Of a stretch of 64,000 bases of DNA, positions 18,976 to 26,400 are shown one piece after another; within the stretch, counting starts at the first letter, position 1, and each line of letters starts with the position of its first letter. Source of the DNA: Ignavibacteria bacterium. GTDB lineage: Bacteria; Bacteroidota; Ignavibacteria; UBA10030; SZUA-254. Both the position numbers and the translations under genes were made by a program. The notes beneath the pieces were generated by a model that saw only the letters and a program-made list of their open reading frames with translations, did no database searches and had not been told where the DNA came from. Location: the NCBI GenBank assembly GCA_016178595.1, contig JACOSY010000027.1, forward strand, positions 1-64,000, read 5' to 3'.

Positions 18976-19146
18976 CTCATATCTACACCATTGGGTGCGG
19001 ATAATGATACGGAATTCAGAGGGGAATTGCAACTGGGGGAGATCGGAAAGAGAGAGAATGAAAGATCAAAGAAAATAATACGGATTGGGAGGGTTTGGAG
19101 AAAGAGAAAGGATAAGAAAATGGATACTTGCTGATGTTTGCCGATG

Positions 19147-19172
19147 ATCTGTTGCACAGTTGTTGCACGAAA
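19147..19172 (+). repeat. Left copy of inner 26-bp direct repeat (candidate att or integrase site)
   Basis: Contains GTTGCACA and TTGTTGCACGAAA. The other copy is at 23923-23948, with a single G/T difference. It lies 35 bases before the integrase start. Confidence 0.7.
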
Positions 19173-19206
19173 ATTACTTTAATAAGTTGGGAAGGAGCAT
19201 TGGTGT

Positions 19207-20247
19207 ATGAGTGTGAAGCTACGAAAACGAAAACTGCCGAGTGGGAAAGTGCAGTTGTACCTAGACACCTATCGGTACGGGGAACGAAAGACAGAGGCTC
19301 TTCAAATGTTCTTGAATGGGGATAGATTCCACAATCAAGAAACTATGAGAATGGCAGAGATTATCCGGGCACGGAGAGAAATTGATCTGCAAGGAAGGAT
19401 TCATGGGCTTTCGTGTGCGTATAACAGGAGATCGAATTTCATAGCGTACATGAAGTTACAAGGAAAGAAAAAACTATCGAGAGGTACACAGCAGAACTGG
19501 GAATCAGCAATTGCAAAACTTTGTGACTTTGCAGAGGGGGAAATTGTGTTTGGAGATATAACGCGATCATTTGTTGAAAACTTCAAAGATTATCTGATAC
19601 AGAAAGTGAAGGCAAGCACCGCGGAGATTTATCATTCTAAGTTCAGGGCTGCGTTGCGGCAAGCGGTGAAGGACGGTATCATCAATGTGAGTCCGGCAGA
19701 GGGAGTTTTCATTAAGGTCGAGGAGAGCCTACCGGTGTTTCTAAGCCTTGATGAAATCAAGAAACTTGCAACAACGAAGAGCAATCGAAAGAATACAAGC
19801 AACGCATTCCTGTTTGGATGCTTCACGGGGCTTCGATATTCTGACATCAAGAAATTGGAATGGAAAGACATTCGCGATGGATACATCGAGTTCAGGCAAA
19901 TGAAAACTAAAAATGCTGAGAGGTTGCCACTATCATCACAAGCGAAAAAAATATTGGAGGAGCAGAATGGCATATCGGGGAATCGCGAGGGATTAGTATT
20001 CCATTTGCCTCATCGAAATTCTGTGAACACTTGGCTAAGGAATTGGGCCAAGAGGGCAGGGATTGGGAAGAGGATATCATTTCATAAATCACGACACACA
20101 TTTGCGACATTAGCATTAACGGTAGGAGTTGATTTGTACACAACATCAAAATTGCTCGGGCACCGTGACTTGAAAACGACACAGATTTATGCAAAGGTGG
20201 TTGATGAGAAGAAACAACAAGCTGTGGACATGCTTCCGGTGATCTGA
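19207..20247 (+). CDS. Tyrosine recombinase / integrase (346 aa)
   Basis: Site-specific recombinase with all catalytic residues visible: Arg210 in FTGLRYSD, His293 and Arg296 in SFHKSRHTFAT, His319 in LLGHRD and the nucleophile Tyr328 in TTQIYAK. The N-terminal part (~70-160) is a SAM-like core-binding domain. The arrangement resembles integrases of Bacteroidota mobile elements. It lies just inside the left repeat, as expected for an integrase that recombines flanking att sites. Start ATG at 19207; GGAAGGAG lies about 10 bases upstream. Confidence 0.93.
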   Translation: MSVKLRKRKLPSGKVQLYLDTYRYGERKTEALQMFLNGDRFHNQETMRMAEIIRARREIDLQGRIHGLSCAYNRRSNFIAYMKLQGKKKLSRGTQQNWESAIAKLCDFAEGEIVFGDITRSFVENFKDYLIQKVKASTAEIYHSKFRAALRQAVKDGIINVSPAEGVFIKVEESLPVFLSLDEIKKLATTKSNRKNTSNAFLFGCFTGLRYSDIKKLEWKDIRDGYIEFRQMKTKNAERLPLSSQAKKILEEQNGISGNREGLVFHLPHRNSVNTWLRNWAKRAGIGKRISFHKSRHTFATLALTVGVDLYTTSKLLGHRDLKTTQIYAKVVDEKKQQAVDMLPVI

Positions 20248-20578
20248 GGATGTAGCGTATTATCATGGGAGAAAGTTGCAAGTACTGTTTGCATGTCCTA
20301 CAGAAGAGTAGTAGATTGGTGGACGGTGCATGTGAGTAATGTTAGTGTTTTGGGTTTGCTGTTTGTGTTGAGGTGGTTGTTGCCTTCGTGTTATGATGTG
20401 TGAAGTTCGTTGTGTTGAGGGTTCTTACCTCTAGTGCTTTCCAGTGCGTTAATCTGGTTTGTTAGTCTGGTTTATTGATTTGGTTTTTTGAACATCATCT
20501 TGACACATGATGAGACAATTGTGCCTATTCATGCGATGTGAGTCAGGATGACATTCCCATGAAAGGAGATATTTTCCA
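20248..20578 (+). other. Non-coding, G/T-rich intergenic tract of the element
   Basis: No credible gene. On the plus strand, 20300-20480 is strikingly rich in G and T (runs such as GTGTTTTGGGTTTGCTGTTTG). A TTGACA at about 20500 followed 17 bp later by GCCTAT is a weak promoter for the HTH gene. A replication origin or Rep nick site could be here, but no clear hairpin was found. Confidence 0.4.
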
Positions 20579-20857
20579 ATGGGATTATCAAATGAGAATA
20601 TCTTGCAGGCGATTGAGGAGCTTCGCAAGGAGATGTGTGCGTTAATGAACAAGCCTTATTCCCTCAAAACAGCGGCAGAATATTTGGGGGTAACAGTGAA
20701 CTACATGTATAAGCGTAATGATAAGAACGATATTCCCTATTATAAACCTTCTGGTAAGATGGTGTTTTACTTCAAGAGGGATTTGGATGAGTGGGTAAGA
20801 AAAAATCGTGTATCATCACAAGCCGAAATGGAAAGAGGGACGAAAGATGCTGCATGA
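20579..20857 (+). CDS. HTH DNA-binding protein, excisionase/AlpA-like (92 aa)
   Basis: Small protein with a MerR/AlpA-like winged helix: YSLKTAAEYLGVTVNYMYKRNDKNDIPYYKPSGKMVFYFKRDLDEWV. Such proteins following an integrase often act as excisionases or as regulators of element genes; which applies here is unknown. The N-terminal ~25 residues are a charged helix. A good AAAGGAG lies before the ATG. The gene overlaps the next small gene by 11 bases. Confidence 0.75.
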   Translation: MGLSNENILQAIEELRKEMCALMNKPYSLKTAAEYLGVTVNYMYKRNDKNDIPYYKPSGKMVFYFKRDLDEWVRKNRVSSQAEMERGTKDAA

Positions 20858-21047
20858 ACGGAAAAAGGGTATGGAAGTAATAACGGTAATGATACCTTCG
20901 AGCGTTGGCGAGTTTGAGAGAGTACAAATTGCTGGTTCGATCGTGCGTTTGAATGAGGAAATCATTGGTGTAAATGTGGTTGATGAGAATGGTGAGGGCT
21001 CGTACTTCGAGTTTGGAGGTTCTAGTGAAGATGAACAGCAGAATTGA
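20847..21047 (+). CDS. Small acidic protein of unknown function (66 aa)
   Basis: Begins at the ATG at 20847 within the end of the HTH gene, with AGAGGGA 7-13 bases upstream. It has a basic start (MLHERKKGME), then beta-like sequence (VITVMIPSS, VQIAGSIVRLNEEIIGVNVV) and a Glu/Asp/Gln-rich tail. Not recognised. Position between the HTH gene and rep suggests a replication or copy-control accessory, which is inference only. Confidence 0.5.
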   Translation: MLHERKKGMEVITVMIPSSVGEFERVQIAGSIVRLNEEIIGVNVVDENGEGSYFEFGGSSEDEQQN

Positions 21048-21161
21048 ATCCAGGGCAGTTCGCTTGTTTATATTTATCATATCTCATCATGTGTGTAGTG
21101 CATTGGTTAACGGTAGAATACGTGAAACTGCTGGCTGGAGCCGGCCCAATGCGCTACGCCT

Positions 21162-22115
21162 ATGTGTCCTTCGTATGTGGAGGTGAATGAACGTTCCATC
21201 CTGATACGTGTTGAGAATCGGCTGCTGCGGAACATGCATTCGAGGCTATGGAAGCGTGGGGAGGTGAAGCAGTTTTCGAAGAATTCACAGCGGCGGCTGG
21301 CTCGGTTACTTATGAACAATGCGGAGAAATTCAAATTGTTTTTTACGGTAACTTACCGTGTGAATCAGCGGGACTGCAAGCTATCGAAGAAGCATGTAGA
21401 CTACTTTCTTACACGTTTTAGGAAGGCATGTAGTTTTGATATTGGTTATGTGTGGGCGTTAGAATTTCAGAGGCGTGGTGCGGTACATTTTCATTTGTGG
21501 TTTGAGGAATTTCAACCGAAAGAGTTTTCAGAGTGGCTTGGATTAGCTGTGAGAAGACAGATAGGATTGCGGTTTAAGGATTCTGTTTTGAATCTGAATC
21601 GCTTCAAGTTTCTGACGTACCTTTGGCTCAAGATCACGGGTCAACTCAGCGATGAGAAGGCGGTTAGAGCCTCAACGGATTTGAAAGTGATTACGAGCTC
21701 AAACTTTGTGGTATCATACGCGATCAAATACGCTTGGAAAAGGGAGCAGAAGGAATATGGAGGGAGTGTTGTCGAAAATGGGAAGGTGCTGGACGGTTGG
21801 ACTGGAAGGTTCTGGGGTGCGTCGCGCCGGATTAGGAACGAGAAGCTATATGATTCAATGAATGTGAAAGGCATTCGGATAATCAGGAAATGGCTTTCAA
21901 AGCAGATGGGGAAGAAGAAAGTTTCTGGACTTTGGATTCTGTGGGATAAGAATCTTAGAGATCGGTTGCTTATGTTGCTGGGTCACAGTGAGTTTATGAA
22001 ATTAGGGAGAGATGATAGTACGACGGTTAAGCGATTGGAGGAGTTGCGGTACTCGTTGCAAGATGCGTCAAATAGAAATGAGATATTGAAGATACTAAAT
22101 GCAGTGGGCAAATAG
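21162..22115 (+). CDS. HUH-type rolling-circle replication initiator (Rep) (317 aa)
   Basis: Three Rep motifs in order: motif 1 FFTVTY (~60-65), the metal-binding HFH in RGAVHFHLWFEE (109-111), and a tyrosine motif SYAIKYAWK (Tyr186, Tyr190, with Lys189 between). This is the pattern of Rep endonucleases of plasmids and small ssDNA phages, which nick an origin and stay bound to the 5' end. The C-terminal ~120 residues are helical and basic, with no helicase motifs. The start is uncertain: ATG at 21162 is the first in frame. It suggests the element replicates by rolling circle after excision. Confidence 0.75.
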   Translation: MCPSYVEVNERSILIRVENRLLRNMHSRLWKRGEVKQFSKNSQRRLARLLMNNAEKFKLFFTVTYRVNQRDCKLSKKHVDYFLTRFRKACSFDIGYVWALEFQRRGAVHFHLWFEEFQPKEFSEWLGLAVRRQIGLRFKDSVLNLNRFKFLTYLWLKITGQLSDEKAVRASTDLKVITSSNFVVSYAIKYAWKREQKEYGGSVVENGKVLDGWTGRFWGASRRIRNEKLYDSMNVKGIRIIRKWLSKQMGKKKVSGLWILWDKNLRDRLLMLLGHSEFMKLGRDDSTTVKRLEELRYSLQDASNRNEILKILNAVGK

Positions 22116-22275
22116 ACAAGACAATTGAGTGAGGCTTCTGATTTATTTAGGAGGAGAAAGTTCGCTTGACAATCAATCTATAATTTGACTTATTTAACAA
22201 ATAAAAACACAATATTGCTTATTTAGAAGAGTTATACGAAATTGTTTTGCACAGTGCTAGAAAGGAACATGGAGT

Positions 22276-22731
22276 ATGGGATTATCATTGAGCTTCTCAA
22301 CAATCTTCGCCTTACTTGCGATGCAGTTGGCTCTATTCGGCTGGAGGATCAACCGTGAAATCCCGGTAGGCGATCAGGGCCGAAAAACTTGGTTTCCAGT
22401 TTCTGACATCATCAATATTCTTAGCATGTTATCAGTGGTGTTCTTCTGTGTAATCAATCCACTTGCTGCCAAAGCAGCACCAATAAGCGGAAGCATCACT
22501 GCGATTCCCAATAGTGCTAAGATCGTATTTACAGTTGCCATGATCCTACTTGCGTTTCATCCTATTGCGATGATTGGTCATTACCGCCTCTTGAGTAAGC
22601 GCGGACGCTCTATCTACTTAAAACCAGATGGAACTGGAGATTACCCATACTGCACAGGTGCAGAAGTCGCGATTGTAGTAGTCTCCCTTCTCTCCGCTGT
22701 AGCCGGCGGATATTACGTAGCTGTCGCATGA
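22276..22731 (+). CDS. Multi-pass membrane protein of unknown function (151 aa)
   Basis: Four hydrophobic segments: ~5-23, ~45-66 (IINILSMLSVVFFCVINPLAA), ~83-104 (KIVFTVAMILLAFHPIAMIGHY) and ~130-150 (EVAIVVVSLLSAVAGGYYVAV), with short polar loops. No family recognised. GGAG lies close to the ATG. It sits between rep and a region with two 12-bp direct repeats. It could be a structural or immunity protein of the element; there is no direct evidence. Confidence 0.6.
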   Translation: MGLSLSFSTIFALLAMQLALFGWRINREIPVGDQGRKTWFPVSDIINILSMLSVVFFCVINPLAAKAAPISGSITAIPNSAKIVFTVAMILLAFHPIAMIGHYRLLSKRGRSIYLKPDGTGDYPYCTGAEVAIVVVSLLSAVAGGYYVAVA

Positions 22732-22761
22732 TTGTTGAGGACGGGTCTGTTCTGCCTATTT

Positions 22762-22795
22762 ACGCAAAACAACTTTGTATAACACGCAAAACAAC
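22762..22795 (+). repeat. Pair of 12-bp direct repeats (iteron-like)
   Basis: ACGCAAAACAAC at 22762-22773 and again at 22784-22795, 22 bp apart (two helical turns). Spacing suits cooperative protein binding, for example Rep or integrase arm sites. Confidence 0.4.
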
Positions 22796-22846
22796 GACGC
22801 TGGAAGAAAAAGCCAATGGGGTATTTCAATAATGAAAGGAAGTAGT

Positions 22847-22948
22847 ATGCGCGCCACAAAAACACCTCTTTCTTTGTTGGTCGCCTTGGTTTTTCGTTCT
22901 GCTCGAACGAGTCCAAACGCTGGTGAGAGATGTAAGAGCACTAAGTGA
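22847..22948 (+). CDS. Possible 33-aa peptide
   Basis: ATG with GAAAGGAAG a few bases upstream, then 33 codons: a short hydrophobic run (LSLLVALVF) followed by a basic, polar tail ending KSTK. It might be a small membrane peptide or chance. It ends 3 bases before the convergent NYN gene. Confidence 0.25.
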   Translation: MRATKTPLSLLVALVFRSARTSPNAGERCKSTK

Positions 22949-22950
22949 TG

Positions 22951-23574
22951 TTAGTCGTAGTTTTTTCTGAATAGCGACTTAAAATTAGTTTGCGATCCGC
23001 GGTCCTTGGATTTCTCTAATTCGCTAATGTTTAATTGATAATTACAGGCGTTTGACAGTCTCTCGTTGATGAAACTCTTATTATTCCCTTCAGTGTATTC
23101 AAAGTAGACAGTCATAACTCTTACTCCAATTTTCATCAGGGCTCGTGCAAGTGGAACAAAGTCGCCATCTCCGGTGACTATAGTTGCAACATCAATTTTA
23201 TCGTCGAGGGCAATTTGAAGTATATCGAGCGCCATTGCAACGTCGGTGCCTTTCTCGCTTTTGCTTAGAGACATGGGGCTAAATTTGGGTTCAATCCCGG
23301 CATGCATAAGATCGTGGTGTGTATTTCTATCGAACTTTAGTTGATCAAAGGAGGCTTTAGTCGATGTAAACAATCCTTGGTACCAGCCAGAGCAGACAAC
23401 TCTGTAATTACTGTAGCCTTGTTCGCGTTCGTGGAGGAAATTCTCAATCAATTGATGAAGTGGAAAAAAACTTAACCAACCCAATTTGCGATTGTGATAA
23501 TAGTGTTTTTGTGCGAGAGTAAAGTAAGTGCCGTCATAGAACACTCCAATACGAAGTAAAGACTTGTCGGACAT
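22951..23574 (-). CDS. NYN-domain (LabA/DUF88-like) putative RNase (207 aa)
   Basis: PIN-like NYN fold with the acidic residues expected for metal-dependent nuclease action: Asp14 in GVFYDGTYF, Asp111 in KGTDVAMALDIL, and Asp136/Asp138 in VTGDGDFVPLARAL. A basic C-terminal tail follows (~185-207). NYN proteins cleave RNA or act in toxin-like and defence settings. I chose the ATG at 23574 (MSDKSLLRIGVFYDG); the frame extends upstream through a hairpin, which is unlikely to be coding. The transcript leader carries a 113-base imperfect hairpin, suggesting post-transcriptional control. Confidence 0.8.
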   Translation of the reverse strand: MSDKSLLRIGVFYDGTYFTLAQKHYYHNRKLGWLSFFPLHQLIENFLHEREQGYSNYRVVCSGWYQGLFTSTKASFDQLKFDRNTHHDLMHAGIEPKFSPMSLSKSEKGTDVAMALDILQIALDDKIDVATIVTGDGDFVPLARALMKIGVRVMTVYFEYTEGNNKSFINERLSNACNYQLNISELEKSKDRGSQTNFKSLFRKNYD

Positions 23575-23627
23575 GGCTGCAACCTCAATTAAAATGTAAT
23601 AAAAAAGGCGTGAATTAAGTGAACCTC

Positions 23628-23740
23628 TGTCCTGAGGTACTGAGATACCCGCCAACAAAGGAATCACCAACTCACGCCCCATTGAGGGGCGAACAGTTGG
23701 CTTATCCCTGTTGGCTTGAAAGTTCTCAGTTTTCAGGACA
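23628..23740 (-). repeat. 113-base imperfect hairpin in the leader of the NYN gene
   Basis: Five nested complementary blocks: TGTCCTGA/TCAGGACA, ACTGAGA/TCTCAGT, GCCAACA/TGTTGGC, CCAACT/AGTTGG and CGCCCC/GGGGCG, about 34 base pairs, with a 5-base terminal loop and small internal loops. It lies 54 bases upstream of the NYN start, downstream of a candidate minus-strand promoter (TTGCAA, 18 bp, TATGAT). It could act as RNA, or as DNA such as a single-strand origin or packaging signal. Confidence 0.85.
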
Positions 23741-23922
23741 AGGTATGAGCCAAATCTACGCTCACATTTTCCAGAACCATTTGAATGTAATCATACTTAT
23801 TGAAAAATAACAATTGCAAGTTCGTGAATAAAAAATTATATTATCTTAGAACGTAGTGTAAAGAGAATATTAAGATTATTTGCGCGGGAGTAATTCGGCG
23901 ATAGAATAAAGGTTGGAGTAGA

Positions 23923-23948
23923 ATCTGTTGCACATTTGTTGCACGAAA
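23923..23948 (+). repeat. Right copy of inner 26-bp direct repeat
   Basis: 25/26 identical to 19147-19172. Followed at 24013-24031 by the right copy of the outer 19-mer. The remaining space up to lpdA holds only a promoter. Confidence 0.7.
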
Positions 23949-24139
23949 GATTGTTGTCAGTTACTTTTCTCATTATCCTTCCTGTATTAAGCAAGAAATA
24001 AGTGGGTGATGCATTCAGAGGGGAAATGCAATAGATTTTAACGGCAACCCACAGAGAAAATCCCGGAACCCCTTGAACGAAAACAACGTCAAACAAGTTC
24101 ACTCACAAACAGTACACGTTCCCGACGCAAGAGCCTTCA

Positions 24140-24168
24140 TTGACTTTTCTCGCACTATTTCCTATATT
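24140..24168 (+). promoter_or_regulatory. Promoter of the lpdA-lipB-2-oxoacid dehydrogenase cluster
   Basis: TTGACT at 24140-24145, 17-bp spacer, TATATT at 24163-24168, about 70 bases before lpdA. Confidence 0.65.
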
Positions 24169-24238
24169 TTTTCGTCACATGCGTAGAAATTGCTCACATT
24201 CCATACACAGGGTCGTGAAAACCCTTTTTTCATTTTGA

Positions 24239-25639
24239 ATGAGTATGCCAGATCAACAATTTGACGTTGCAATAATCGGAGGCGGACCGGGTGGATACGT
24301 TGCCGCCATTCGCGCAGCACAGCTTGGCTTGAAGACGGCCGTCATTGAGCGCGATAAGCTTGGCGGTGTGTGCCTGAACTGGGGCTGCATTCCCACCAAA
24401 GCTCTTCTCCGCAACGCCGAGATGTATAATCACTTCAAGCACGCCGATGAATGGGGCATCTCGTACAAAGACCTCCGATTCGATTTCAAGAAAATTATCG
24501 AGCGCAGTCGCAAGGTTGCTCAGATCAATTCCAAGGGTATCGAATATCTTTTCAAGAAGAATAAGATCGAGCACATTCCCGGTTTTGGAAAACTTATTGG
24601 AAAAGGGAAGGTCGAGATTAGCAAGGATGGAAAACCGACGGGTTCCGTCTCTGCTCCACATGTTATCATTGCGACTGGAGCGCGGCCTCGAACAATCCCG
24701 AACGTAACAATCGATGGAAAGCAGGTTATCTCCAGCACGGAAGCGATGATCTTACCCGAAGTCCCGAAGTCGATGGCGATCATCGGGGCCGGTGCGATCG
24801 GCGTCGAATTCGCCTACTTCTATAATACGTTCGGCACGAAAGTTATTATCATTGAAATGATGACGAACATCCTTCCAATCGAGGACAAAGAAATCTCCAG
24901 GCTTCTTGAGAGTAACTTCAAGAAAAACGGAATGGAGATCTATACCGAAGCGAAAGTTGAAAGCGTAAAAATATCGAAGGAAGTTACCATTGCCGTTCAG
25001 ACAAAAGAAGGACGGAAAGAATTCAAAGCGGATGTTGCGCTCATGGCAATCGGTATTCAGGGAAACATTGAAAACATCGGACTCGAAACGCTCGGCGTGA
25101 AGACGGAAAAAGGTTGGATTGTCGTCGATGAGTACAGCCGCACGAATGTAGAAGGCATCTATGCTCTCGGAGATGTCGCTGGTCCGCCGTGGCTCGCACA
25201 CGTTGCATCACGAGAAGGAATCGTCTGTGTGGAAACGATTGCCGGAAAAAATCCCCAGCCGATCGATTGGGAAAATATTCCCGGCTGCACCTACTGCCAG
25301 CCGCAGGTAGCGAGTATCGGCATGACCGAAGAGCGGGCGATTGCCGAAGGCTATGAAGTCAAAGTCGGACGCTTCCCATTCAGTGCAAGCGGCAAGGCAC
25401 GAGCGATCGGCGAGACCGATGGATTGGTAAAACTCATCTTCGATGCAAAATATGGCGAGCTTCTCGGCGCGCACATCCTCGGTTCCGAAGCAACGGAAAT
25501 GATCGCGGAGCTTGGCGTTGCGAAATCGCTTGCGACCACGCCGTCAGGACTGTACAACACGATTCACGCGCATCCGACACTCTCCGAAGCGGTCATGGAA
25601 GCCGCCGAGAACGCGTACGGGCACGCGATACATATTTGA
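24239..25639 (+). CDS. lpdA: Dihydrolipoamide dehydrogenase, E3 (466 aa)
   Basis: Flavoprotein that reoxidises dihydrolipoyl groups of E2 with NAD+. FAD-binding GGGPGGYVAA at the start; redox-active disulfide Cys45/Cys50 in GGVCLNWGCIP; NAD-binding GAGAIGVEFA; second FAD motif YALGDVAG; and the active-site His in HAHPTLSE near the C-terminus. Length normal. It leads a cluster holding every subunit of a 2-oxoacid dehydrogenase complex plus the lipoate genes lipB and lipA. Confidence 0.97.
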   Translation: MSMPDQQFDVAIIGGGPGGYVAAIRAAQLGLKTAVIERDKLGGVCLNWGCIPTKALLRNAEMYNHFKHADEWGISYKDLRFDFKKIIERSRKVAQINSKGIEYLFKKNKIEHIPGFGKLIGKGKVEISKDGKPTGSVSAPHVIIATGARPRTIPNVTIDGKQVISSTEAMILPEVPKSMAIIGAGAIGVEFAYFYNTFGTKVIIIEMMTNILPIEDKEISRLLESNFKKNGMEIYTEAKVESVKISKEVTIAVQTKEGRKEFKADVALMAIGIQGNIENIGLETLGVKTEKGWIVVDEYSRTNVEGIYALGDVAGPPWLAHVASREGIVCVETIAGKNPQPIDWENIPGCTYCQPQVASIGMTEERAIAEGYEVKVGRFPFSASGKARAIGETDGLVKLIFDAKYGELLGAHILGSEATEMIAELGVAKSLATTPSGLYNTIHAHPTLSEAVMEAAENAYGHAIHI

Positions 25640-25677
25640 TTTTAGATCTTGGAATTCGGATTTACTAAAGCTTGGCT

Positions 25678-26400
25678 ATGAATAATCAAAAACGAATCGT
25701 CGTTTTGGATTTGGGGCTGACGGAGTACAAATCCACGTGGGATTTGCAACGGCGGCTCTTCGAGCTTCGCGTTGCCGGAAGAATCCCGGACATTCTTTTG
25801 CTGAACGAACATCAACACGTCTATACGTTCGGCAAGAGCAGCGACGACAATCATTTGCTTGCCGACGATACAGAACTCCGTGCGAAAGGCGCAGAGGTGT
25901 TCCATATCGATCGTGGTGGAGATGTTACCTATCATGGTCCCGGTCAGCTTGTCGGATATCCCATTCTCAACCTCAACAATTTTTACAACGATGTTCACCG
26001 CTATTTGCGCGACATCGAAGAAGTCATTATCCGGACACTGACCGGTTATGGAATCACTGCACGGCGAGACAACGACTATACGGGCGTTTGGGTCGGAAGC
26101 GATAAGATTGCCGCAATCGGCGTGAAGGTGAGTCATTGGGTGACGATGCACGGCTTCGCACTGAACGTGAATACCGATCTTTCGTACTTCGATCGCATCA
26201 TTCCGTGTGGAATCTTTCATCGCGGGGTCACCTCGCTTCAGCGTCTCCTCGGGAAAGAAATTTCTCTCTCGGAAGTTTCCGAGCACATTATGTTTCATTT
26301 TGGAAAAGTATTCGGAGTTGAGCCGGTGATGTTCCGTGCCGATGAAGTCAACCAGTTCCTACAACAATCAGCGAGTGAGAACGCGGAATGCCTCCAGTGA
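25678..26400 (+). CDS. lipB: Octanoyl-[acyl-carrier protein] transferase (240 aa)
   Basis: Moves octanoate from ACP to the lipoyl domain of E2; LipA then inserts sulfur. Motifs: DRGGDVTYHGPGQLVGYPI (substrate pocket), KIAAIGVKVSHWVTMHGFALNV with the catalytic Lys, and the catalytic Cys177 in IIPCGI. I use the ATG at 25678; an in-frame TTG lies two codons earlier. The end overlaps the start of the E1 fusion gene by 13 bases. Confidence 0.93.
   Translation: MNNQKRIVVLDLGLTEYKSTWDLQRRLFELRVAGRIPDILLLNEHQHVYTFGKSSDDNHLLADDTELRAKGAEVFHIDRGGDVTYHGPGQLVGYPILNLNNFYNDVHRYLRDIEEVIIRTLTGYGITARRDNDYTGVWVGSDKIAAIGVKVSHWVTMHGFALNVNTDLSYFDRIIPCGIFHRGVTSLQRLLGKEISLSEVSEHIMFHFGKVFGVEPVMFRADEVNQFLQQSASENAECLQ

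Larger units (their letters stand above)
19014..24031 (+). mobile_element. Approximately 5 kb integrative element with tyrosine recombinase and HUH Rep
   Basis: Bounded by two nested pairs of direct repeats: an outer 19-mer at 19014-19032 and 24013-24031 (18/19 identical) and an inner 26-mer at 19147-19172 and 23923-23948 (25/26). Inside are an integrase, an HTH protein, a small overlapping protein, a rolling-circle-type Rep, a membrane protein and a NYN-domain protein. Base use differs from the neighbours: AT-richer, with G/T-rich stretches on the plus strand. It lies between the 5' end of smpB and lpdA. No capsid, Zot-like or relaxase gene is visible, so it may be a satellite or plasmid-like integrative element. 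Confidence 0.75.

Noticed and set aside
22713-22941. Two minus-strand frames between the membrane-protein and NYN genes
   Set aside because: No ribosome site, no recognisable composition, and they cross the direct repeats.
23628-23740. Retron msr/msd or integron attC site
   Set aside because: No reverse transcriptase in the window, and the core sites GTTRRRY/RYYYAAC of attC are not properly placed; no integron integrase.
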